Positions 1 to 5,035 of a stretch of DNA of 6,795 nucleotides are shown piece by piece. The stretch is from positions 1 to 6,795 of the forward strand of contig JBQTJN010000051.1 in assembly GCA_052387095.1 (NCBI GenBank), read 5' to 3'. The DNA comes from JBQTJN01 sp052387095 (GTDB lineage: Bacteria > Pseudomonadota > Alphaproteobacteria > Micavibrionales > Micavibrionaceae). The notes under the pieces are model-generated. The model was not told where the DNA came from. It made no database searches and saw only the letters and a program-made list of their open reading frames with translations. Every line of letters starts with the position of its first letter. Within the stretch, counting starts at the first letter, position 1. A program made the translations under genes and the position numbers.

Positions 1-101
1 GTAAACCATCATAAAGAACAAATCAAGAACATATCTTTTGAGGTTTTCAAGGGATAGTGGATTTTGAGCCAAAGCCCCTTTTACAGGCCAAAACGTAGAT
101 G
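1..101. other. Non-coding flank after the heparinase-family gene
   Basis: These 101 bases follow the stop codon of the heparinase-family gene on the minus strand. They are more AT-rich than the genes. I see no convincing gene, RNA or strong terminator. Two adjacent minus-strand ATG codons lie at positions 12-7, but only four codons remain before the edge, so a gene starting there cannot be judged. In other alphaproteobacteria purH often follows this gene; that is recalled knowledge and cannot be tested here. Confidence 0.5.
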
Positions 102-1739
102 TTAAGACCCTTCCCGCTGCAGCGCCCACTTGATTTTGTGCTTGTCCCCCTCCACCCTGTCATACACCACCAGTTGCTTCGTCTTGCGCGGGCGCGTACC
201 TTCGCCGAGATAGATGCTGTCCTCCAGCGCAAGTTCTCCGCCTTCGTGATGAAAACGCCAGCCGGTCCCCGATGGCAACCTCAGCAGCGCCGCGCCGCCC
301 TCCTGCACCAGTGACACCAGCACGCGTGGGTGAATGTGAAAGCGGATGGCAAGGTTGGTCGGCCGCGTCAGCCCCACCACGGAGGAAATCATGTCCTCGC
401 CGCGCAGATCATGCCCCTGGTTGGAAAGATACAGCCTGCGCATGTGCGACAAGCCGTTCAGCGGCACATAACCGTCATGCTCGCCCTGGATCAGCGCGGC
501 TTGTTTCGCGTCCTGCCGGCTCCACACCGCGTTGCGGATACGGCGCGCGAAATGACCGTTCTCGCGGATCTCGTCGGCGTTGCGGTCATCGATCGTCAAT
601 GTATTATGCGCCGGCGTCGCACGCAGCGCCTCGCGCCATTCTTCCGACGTCGGGTGGGTGCCGCAGGCCACGAACACGCGTTCGCGCCCGTAACAGAATT
701 CAAACGACAGGGGCGCCGCGTGTAGATCTTTTTCATACGGCCATGCCGGGACCTTCCCGCTGTCGAACATCAGCAGGCTGCGCCCTTGCGTGATTTTTTC
801 GAAACCGCCGGACGGGAGACTCTGTAATCCCTTGCCGCTCACCCCCGCCTGCCCGAGCACGCAGTCGATCAAATCCTTATTGCCCTCCTGCGTGCCGTTA
901 AACAGGCCGAACGCACCGTCGCCATAGCGGAAAAACTTTAGCGCCGGGCCCATGCGGTCGATCGCGTGCTGCACGCTTTCCGGCAGCGGGTAATCCGCCG
1001 TCACCAGCGCCGTCTTCACATCGAGATAAATCTGCAGCGCCTGCATGAGTTGCGCCGGCGAGCGCGAGATATGACTGCCGTCCGATAAAATCTGCTTGTC
1101 GCTTTCGCGCGCGAGGATTGATAAGGCCTGGTCGATCCAGCTTTCGCGCCCCTCCAGTGCGAGGCCGGCATATAAAAGCCCCTTGATGCCTTTCAGCAAA
1201 TCGATGCCGTGCAGCTCGCCCGGCAGGCTGCGCGATAAATGCCGTGCCTGCCGCGCCAGGCTTTCAAAAAACAGATCATGAAATTCATGTGCCGCGTTAT
1301 TGCCGAAAAAATCATAGGATGAAATCCACAGCGCCACGCGCTCACCCGTCACCGCCGGGCTCCACGCCATCGCGTTCCAGCTGCGATAGCGCCGAATCCA
1401 GCTTTCGATCATTGCCCGCGCCAGTACGCGGCCGACTTCGCCGCTCAGCACACGCAGATCGCGCAGCCATGTAAAGCCATGCATATGTTTCAGCCATGCA
1501 GCGCTGACACCGTCCGGCTCCCAGCATTCACGGGTAATGTGCAGTTGCTCGCCGTCCTTGCAGAAAATCCCCTCATAGAGGAATTTTCCCGCCGCGGCGT
1601 CCCCGGGCCACGGATCGACCGGGCGGATGACGAAACGGTCCGGCACATCGCCGCCCTTCAGGCTCAAGTTATAGAGAAAGCTGTTGCATGCCAGGTGGCT
1701 GGCGCTTTTTTTCACGACTTTTAGGATTTGAAGAGTCAT
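102..1739 (-). CDS. Heparinase II/III family protein
   Basis: This 545-aa protein belongs to the heparinase II/III-like family of polysaccharide-lyase-fold proteins. Members have an alpha-helical toroid N-terminal half and a beta-sheet C-terminal half. Residues about 30-310 look like the helical part, with the family phrases DPWPGD (42-47), HGFTWLRDLR (87-96) and SDGSHISRSPAQL (219-231). Residues about 312-535 match the C-terminal heparinase II/III-like domain, with the characteristic RATPAHNTLTIDD (373-385); His378 is a candidate functional residue. No signal peptide or membrane segment is visible, so the protein looks cytoplasmic, which is odd for a glycan lyase but usual for this alphaproteobacterial subgroup. 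The ATG start is supported by GAGG five bases upstream. The gene lies 96 bases downstream of rpe on the same strand, with a large inverted repeat between them. The substrate is unknown. The family call is secure; the activity is not. Confidence 0.88.
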   Translation of the reverse strand: MTLQILKVVKKSASHLACNSFLYNLSLKGGDVPDRFVIRPVDPWPGDAAAGKFLYEGIFCKDGEQLHITRECWEPDGVSAAWLKHMHGFTWLRDLRVLSGEVGRVLARAMIESWIRRYRSWNAMAWSPAVTGERVALWISSYDFFGNNAAHEFHDLFFESLARQARHLSRSLPGELHGIDLLKGIKGLLYAGLALEGRESWIDQALSILARESDKQILSDGSHISRSPAQLMQALQIYLDVKTALVTADYPLPESVQHAIDRMGPALKFFRYGDGAFGLFNGTQEGNKDLIDCVLGQAGVSGKGLQSLPSGGFEKITQGRSLLMFDSGKVPAWPYEKDLHAAPLSFEFCYGRERVFVACGTHPTSEEWREALRATPAHNTLTIDDRNADEIRENGHFARRIRNAVWSRQDAKQAALIQGEHDGYVPLNGLSHMRRLYLSNQGHDLRGEDMISSVVGLTRPTNLAIRFHIHPRVLVSLVQEGGAALLRLPSGTGWRFHHEGGELALEDSIYLGEGTRPRKTKQLVVYDRVEGDKHKIKWALQREGS

Positions 1740-1743
1740 GAAT

Positions 1744-1748
1744 TCCTC
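1744..1748 (-). promoter_or_regulatory. Ribosome binding site of the heparinase-family gene
   Basis: On the minus strand GAGGA ends four bases before the ATG at 1739. It is the clearest Shine-Dalgarno match in the window and fixes this start. It lies only seven bases from the edge of the neighbouring inverted repeat. Confidence 0.6.
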
Positions 1749-1754
1749 ACACCA

Positions 1755-1828
1755 ATGTCACCCCCGCGCAGGCGGGCATCCGGCATTTCATGAGGCTTGC
1801 CAGACCCCCGCCTGCGCGGGGGTGACAT
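1755..1828. repeat. Palindromic intergenic repeat with perfect 22-bp arms
   Basis: The arms at 1755-1776 and 1807-1828 are exact reverse complements over 22 bp and enclose a 30-base loop. Each arm reads as ATGTCACCCCCGCG followed by a GC-rich core (CAGGCGGG). The element starts eight bases after the rpe stop codon and ends 15 bases before the heparinase-gene start. As RNA it would form a very stable stem that could stabilise the rpe mRNA 3' end, slow transcription, or restrict ribosome access downstream. There is no T-run on either side, so it is not a classical intrinsic terminator. Sequences of this CCCCCGC...GCGGGGG type are common dispersed intergenic repeats in alphaproteobacteria, as far as I recall. 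Confidence 0.9.
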
Positions 1829-1835
1829 CTGATAT

Positions 1836-2501
1836 TCATTTTATTCCTCTTAAACTCTCAATATGACTTGCGTACTTGCCAGGCCCGTCTTTGAACACCG
1901 CCGTACCGGCCACCAGCACATTGGCGCCGGCCTTGATGCATTGCTTTGCAGTCTCTGGATTTATGCCGCCATCAATCTCAAGATCGATAGAGCGGCCCGA
2001 CGCCGTAATCATGCGCCGCGCTTCGGAAATTTTTGTCAAAAGCGGGATAAAGCTCTGCCCGCCATAACCGGGATTGACGGTCATGATCAAAATCAGGTCA
2101 AGCATATCCATCAGATGCGCAACCGCCGACAAAGATGTCGCCGGATTGAGTGCCACGCCGCATTTGACCTTGTGCGATTTAATCAGCTGCAATGTTCTGT
2201 GTAAGTGCGGGCCCGCCTCCGGGTGCACGGTGATGATGTCGGCGCCCGCTTTCACGAAATCGGAAACCAGCGGATCCACCGGCGCGATCATCAGGTGAAC
2301 ATCGAAAGGCTTACGGGTGACGCCGCGGATCGATTTGATTACCGGTGGCCCGAAGGTCAGATTGGGCACAAAATGCCCGTCCATGACATCGATATGGATG
2401 TAATCGGCCCCGCCCTGGTCAATGCGCTTGACCTCCTCCCCCAGTGCGGAGAAATCGGCGGATAGAATAGACGGCGCTATGCGAACAGTATTTTTCGGCA
2501 T
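1836..2501 (-). CDS. rpe: Ribulose-phosphate 3-epimerase
   Basis: This enzyme interconverts D-ribulose 5-phosphate and D-xylulose 5-phosphate in the pentose phosphate and Calvin pathways, in the cytoplasm. The 221-aa product is a single TIM barrel of normal family length. Visible signatures are IAPSILSADF (8-17), HIDVMDGHFVPNLTFG (36-51), FDVHLMI (66-72), the mobile loop TVNPGYGGQSFIP (141-153) and EIDGGI (175-180). The expected metal ligands His36, Asp38, His69 and Asp177 are all present; Asp38 and Asp177 are the acid/base pair. I chose the ATG at 2501 because the family starts a few residues before IAPSILSADF. The frame stays open to a GTG at 2546, which would add 15 residues of no family resemblance. 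The gene lies downstream of rsmB but 444 bases away, so it probably has its own promoter. No clear Shine-Dalgarno sequence precedes the chosen start. Confidence 0.97.
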   Translation of the reverse strand: MPKNTVRIAPSILSADFSALGEEVKRIDQGGADYIHIDVMDGHFVPNLTFGPPVIKSIRGVTRKPFDVHLMIAPVDPLVSDFVKAGADIITVHPEAGPHLHRTLQLIKSHKVKCGVALNPATSLSAVAHLMDMLDLILIMTVNPGYGGQSFIPLLTKISEARRMITASGRSIDLEIDGGINPETAKQCIKAGANVLVAGTAVFKDGPGKYASHIESLRGIK

Positions 2502-2532
2502 GAAATCATTAAAAAGGACGCTCGAGGAAGGA

Positions 2533-2562
2533 TATATAAGGCACACCCTGCCCTATTTGTAA
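2533..2562 (-). promoter_or_regulatory. Possible promoter of rpe
   Basis: On the minus strand TTACAA (2562-2557) and TATATA (2538-2533) are separated by 18 bases. Both match the sigma-70 consensus only partly. If real, transcription would start near 2525, after the upstream GTG, which would favour the ATG at 2501 as the rpe start. Weak evidence. Confidence 0.25.
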
Positions 2563-2854
2563 CAGGTTTTTTAGGGAATTGCACATGCTTGAAAGCTATG
2601 ATAGGAATATTTTCCTTTACAAAAGCCAGGGGGTGCTTTAAGGTCTGGATTGAACCGGTTCCCGCGCCGGGAACCAGAGACTGAGGGAGCCGCTTTCCGA
2701 TGGCATAGGGGGCGGGTAATTCCATCATAGGCTGGCGCGGTCAAAAGCAATATACGCGTCTGTCACGGCGCCCGTGCTTGCTTGTCTTTTGACAGCATGA
2801 ACGCGAAAACCATACGGGATTTCAGGTCCCGGTTGCTCAAAGCCCTTTTCTAGA
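2547..2854. other. Gene-free stretch upstream of rpe with a strong hairpin
   Basis: About 300 bases lie here without a convincing gene. The region contains the 10-bp palindrome GAACCGGTTC (2652-2661), overlapping a perfect 8-bp hairpin GGTTCCCG-CGC-CGGGAACC (2657-2675). TCTGG (2644-2648) and CCAGA (2674-2678) can also pair around it. Further right, GTCAAAAG (2740-2747) and CTTTTGAC (2786-2793) form another inverted repeat. This could be the rpe leader and operator region, a small RNA, or debris of older repeats; the sequence does not decide. No T-run follows the hairpin on either strand. Confidence 0.5.
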
Positions 2855-2942
2855 CGTCATTGCGAGGAGCGGCGAAAGCCGCGACGCGGCAATCCATACT
2901 TTCTTTAAAACTGGATTGCTTCGCTAATCGCTCGCAATGACG
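2855..2942. repeat. Palindromic repeat of the GTCATTGCGAGG type, complete copy
   Basis: This 88-bp element is bounded by the perfect 12-bp inverted ends CGTCATTGCGAG (2855-2866) and CTCGCAATGACG (2931-2942). Inner arms GCAATCCA (2889-2896) and TGGATTGC (2912-2919) also pair. Inside the left half, GCGGC-GAAA-GCCGC (2869-2882) makes a hairpin with a GNRA tetraloop, and the same GCCGC can instead pair with GCGGC at 2886-2890. The element begins three bases beyond the rsmB stop codon and may act as the 3' end structure of that transcript. A second copy of its left half is at 6545-6584. Confidence 0.92.
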
Positions 2943-2945
2943 GCT

Positions 2946-4304
2946 CTACCCGCTCTTCATGAGCCGGCTGATAAAGAACCCGTCCATACCCCCGGTTTCC
3001 AGTTTATGAAACGGTAAAATACGCAAGTCGCCGTTCTCCGTGACCAGCTCTTCCATGCCGCCAATCTCCTCGGGCGTAATCGGCAGTTTGACCGCCGAAG
3101 GCTGCATATCGATCAAATGCTGGATCTGTTCCTCGCCCTCGACTTTCTGCAAGGAACAGACGCAGTAAATCAAGATCCCGCCCGGCGCGAGAATGCGGAA
3201 AGCATTCTCTAAAATTCTTGCCTGCACCCCGACCAGCTGCTCCAGATCACGCGGCAATTTCAGGTACGCCACATCCGGGTGCCGCCGTAGCGTCCCCGTT
3301 GCCGTGCAGGGCACATCGCACAGAATAAACTGCGGCGCCTGCTGCGGGCTCCACACGGTTGCATCCGATGCCACCATCTTGACATGCTCACCGAGTCGTA
3401 GCCGTTGTAAATTTTGTTCCAGTTTTTTCACGCGCTGGGCGCTACGGTCAACCGCAATCACGTGTGCGCCAAGAGCGGCCAGCTGCGCCGTTTTACCGCC
3501 AGGCGCGGCGCACAAATCCACCACCGTTTTCCCCGCAACATCACCGAACAGATGCGCCGGAATCGCTGCGCTTCCATCCTGGATCCACCACATACCGTCT
3601 TCGTAACCCGGCAACTCCGACACCGCCCCGCCCGCTTCGCGGCGCAGCGTAAAGGGATTGAGCGAAATCGCCTTCAGCGTCGCCGCCCAGTGATTGACGG
3701 AAGCCCCATTCTTGACGGTGATATCAAGCGGCGCTTCTCTCAAATTGGCTTTCGCAATCTGCGCCGCGCGCCCGAGGCCATAATCGGAAATCCAGATCCG
3801 CAGTAGCCAGTCCGGCGTATTCAGCCGCCCTTCATCCTGCCTTGCCATCCAGTCTTTGCCCTGGCGCGTGATGGTGCGCAAAAGCCCGTTGACGAAACCT
3901 TTCTGCCGCTCCATGCGCGCGGCTTCGGCCAGGCGCACCGACGTATCGACCGCTGCATGATTCGGCACATCCATAAATAAAATCTGTGTAATGCCGAGCC
4001 GCAGGATATTGGTCAGCGTCGTGTTGCGGCTCCCCGGTTTTTCTTCCGCGCGGGTAATGAGATCATCAATCTGCCCCAAGCGGCGCAATGTCGTCGACAC
4101 TAGCATGCGGGTAAAGGCGCGGTCGCGTGAGGGGAGGTTTTTGAAAATAGCATCGTCTTCGAGTGCGAGATCGAGCTGCTGCTTGCGCCCCAGCACGGCA
4201 TCCATAATATTCAGCGCCGCCTGCCGCGCCGAGAGCATCTCTACATTCTGCGGTTCTTCCGTGCCGCGGTCCGCGTAGAGATCCTTCTGGTCCGGCTGGC
4301 TCAT
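2946..4304 (-). CDS. rsmB: 16S rRNA (cytosine-C5)-methyltransferase RsmB
   Basis: RsmB (Sun/Fmu) transfers a methyl group from S-adenosylmethionine to C5 of C967 (E. coli numbering) of 16S rRNA during 30S maturation. The 452-aa product has the expected order: an N-terminal NusB-like RNA-binding domain (about 25-150) including MERQKGFVNGLLR (131-143), a linker, and a Rossmann methyltransferase domain (about 240-450). The SAM-binding motif is DLCAAPGGKT (263-272). Motif IV is CDVPCTATGTLRRHPD with Cys333, and motif VI is YCVCSLQ with Cys383, the two cysteines used for catalysis and product release in m5C methyltransferases. The first 22 residues are a polar extension ahead of the NusB-like part, so a start at Met23 is possible. 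The gene starts eight bases after the chorismate mutase stop, which suggests translational coupling in an operon. No strong ribosome binding site is seen. Confidence 0.95.
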   Translation of the reverse strand: MSQPDQKDLYADRGTEEPQNVEMLSARQAALNIMDAVLGRKQQLDLALEDDAIFKNLPSRDRAFTRMLVSTTLRRLGQIDDLITRAEEKPGSRNTTLTNILRLGITQILFMDVPNHAAVDTSVRLAEAARMERQKGFVNGLLRTITRQGKDWMARQDEGRLNTPDWLLRIWISDYGLGRAAQIAKANLREAPLDITVKNGASVNHWAATLKAISLNPFTLRREAGGAVSELPGYEDGMWWIQDGSAAIPAHLFGDVAGKTVVDLCAAPGGKTAQLAALGAHVIAVDRSAQRVKKLEQNLQRLRLGEHVKMVASDATVWSPQQAPQFILCDVPCTATGTLRRHPDVAYLKLPRDLEQLVGVQARILENAFRILAPGGILIYCVCSLQKVEGEEQIQHLIDMQPSAVKLPITPEEIGGMEELVTENGDLRILPFHKLETGGMDGFFISRLMKSG

Positions 4305-4312
4305 AACTGTCT

Positions 4313-4609
4313 TTACGCCTTCTTGCGTGCGCGCGTTTCTTGGATAATCTGTTCTTCCAATGCGCAGCTGTGATCAATCAGCTGGGCGTATAATGTGCGG
4401 ATGAAATCCTCGTCGAGATTTTTTTCAGCGGCCATGCGCGCGGCGTTTTCCCGCACCTCGTCAACGCGGCCAGGCAGCGTCGATGCAATCCCCTCGCGTG
4501 CCTTTAGGTGCCCGACCTCCTCGATCACTTCATAACGCTGCGCCAACAGTTCCAGGATTTTTTGGTCCAATTCATCAATGCGCGCGCGGTAAGGTTCAAG
4601 AATTTTCAT
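4313..4609 (-). CDS. Chorismate mutase, AroQ class
   Basis: The 98-aa protein is a typical single-domain, all-helical AroQ chorismate mutase, which converts chorismate to prephenate on the way to phenylalanine and tyrosine. The opening YRARIDELDQKILELLAQR (7-25) is the family signature. Aligned by eye without gaps to the E. coli P-protein mutase domain, Arg8, Arg25, Lys36 and Arg48 take the places of the substrate-binding Arg11, Arg28, Lys39 and Arg51, and Ser81 that of Ser84. The position of Gln88 is Glu85, as in the yeast enzyme, and Glu52 appears as Val49. An isochorismate-pyruvate lyase (PchB-like) role cannot be excluded, but no siderophore genes are nearby. The ATG directly abuts the TAG stop of the lipoprotein gene, and rsmB follows after eight bases, so the three are very likely co-transcribed. 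Confidence 0.9.
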   Translation of the reverse strand: MKILEPYRARIDELDQKILELLAQRYEVIEEVGHLKAREGIASTLPGRVDEVRENAARMAAEKNLDEDFIRTLYAQLIDHSCALEEQIIQETRARKKA

Positions 4610-4825
4610 CTATACGCACGCTCCGCCAACTTGGGAAAGCGGCATACAGAATAACCCGCCCTGCTTGCCGTCGGCATCTAAAAAACACACGACCGGGTAG
4701 CCGTCCGGCTTGCAGATCGTGTAAATGCCGGACAATGTAAACGTGCGCTTGAGCGCGCCATCGCCGCAACTCGCCAGCACGGCGGCCGACACTATTAATG
4801 CCAGTGTTAAAAACAGAACTTTCAT
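4610..4825 (-). CDS. Small four-cysteine lipoprotein of unknown function
   Basis: The 71-aa product begins with a lipoprotein signal peptide: MKVLF, a hydrophobic stretch to about residue 18, then the lipobox LAS-C with the lipidated Cys20. The mature chain would be about 52 residues, anchored in a membrane facing the periplasm. It holds four further cysteines (38, 47, 60, 70), enough for two disulfides; the middle reads CKPDGYPVVCF. I do not recognise a family. The ATG at 4825 is preferred over the GTG at 4831 because AAGG lies five bases before it. The stop codon abuts the chorismate mutase start, so the gene is probably the first of the lipoprotein-mutase-rsmB operon. Its codon use and base composition look like those of its neighbours. 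Confidence 0.75.
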   Translation of the reverse strand: MKVLFLTLALIVSAAVLASCGDGALKRTFTLSGIYTICKPDGYPVVCFLDADGKQGGLFCMPLSQVGGACV

Positions 4826-4867
4826 GCGCACCTTGTAAAGAAGGTCAGTATAAATTAGATATAAGTA
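4826..4867. promoter_or_regulatory. Divergent promoter region between lipoprotein and SDHAF4-like genes
   Basis: Only 42 bases separate the two divergent starts, and they are AT-rich on the right side. On the minus strand TATACT (4852-4847) is a good -10 match, about 20 bases before the lipoprotein ATG, with only a poor -35. On the plus strand TTGTAA (4833-4838) and TAGATA (4856-4861) are 17 bases apart; that pair would start transcription almost at the ATG at 4868, giving a leaderless mRNA. Motif strength is low, but a divergent promoter is required by the layout. Confidence 0.4.
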
Positions 4868-5023
4868 ATGGATAAAGCAAAACCGGGCGCCCCGGAAGAT
4901 AAATCTGTTCCTTTAGACAACGAAAAACCGCAGAAAGAATTCCGCGGCTTTGCCGATCTCGGCCTGTTAGAGCCCACCCGCTACGGCGATTGGGAAACTA
5001 AGGGCCGGTGTAGCGATTTTTAA
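4868..5023 (+). CDS. SDHAF4-like protein (DUF1674 family)
   Basis: This 51-aa gene is short and easily missed. Its C-terminal half, GFADLGLLEPTRYGDWETKG followed by RCSDF, carries the DUF1674 signature PTRYGDWExKGRCSDF found in bacterial homologues of succinate dehydrogenase assembly factor 4. In mitochondria SDHAF4 binds the flavinated SdhA subunit and helps it join SdhB; a similar role here is inferred from the family. The N-terminal 24 residues are polar and rich in Lys, Pro, Asp and Glu, probably disordered. The length fits compact bacterial members. No Shine-Dalgarno sequence is seen before the ATG, in keeping with a leaderless or near-leaderless transcript. It is divergent from the lipoprotein-mutase-rsmB operon and convergent with rimO. 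Proximity to rsmB is a known alphaproteobacterial arrangement, from memory. Confidence 0.93.
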   Translation: MDKAKPGAPEDKSVPLDNEKPQKEFRGFADLGLLEPTRYGDWETKGRCSDF

Positions 5024-5035
5024 AGATTATGGTCT

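Noticed and set aside
272..793. Plus-strand open frame of 173 codons
   Set aside because: It lies opposite the heparinase-family gene, is rich in Arg, Pro and Ala as antisense frames of GC-rich genes are, and shows no domain.
1755..1828. Intrinsic terminator for rpe
   Set aside because: The stem is strong, but no run of T follows on the minus strand, so it is recorded as a dispersed repeat that might still affect the transcript end.
2502..2546. Extension of rpe to a GTG start at 2546
   Set aside because: The added 15 residues do not resemble the family N-terminus, and the protein from ATG 2501 already has the full normal length.
2644..2678. tRNA-like T-loop GGTTCAATCC on the minus strand
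   Set aside because: The flanking bases do not form the five-pair T stem, and no acceptor or anticodon arm can be built around it.
2477..2728. Minus-strand open frame of 83 codons upstream of rpe
   Set aside because: It overlaps the start of rpe in another frame, has no recognisable domain, and runs through the hairpin at 2657-2675, which explains its repetitive Pro/Gly-rich stretch.
2797..2853. Plus-strand micro-ORF of 18 codons, MNAKTIRDFRSRLLKALF
   Set aside because: It is amphipathic and tempting as a small peptide, but it has no clear ribosome binding site, no homology I recognise, and a frame this short is expected by chance.
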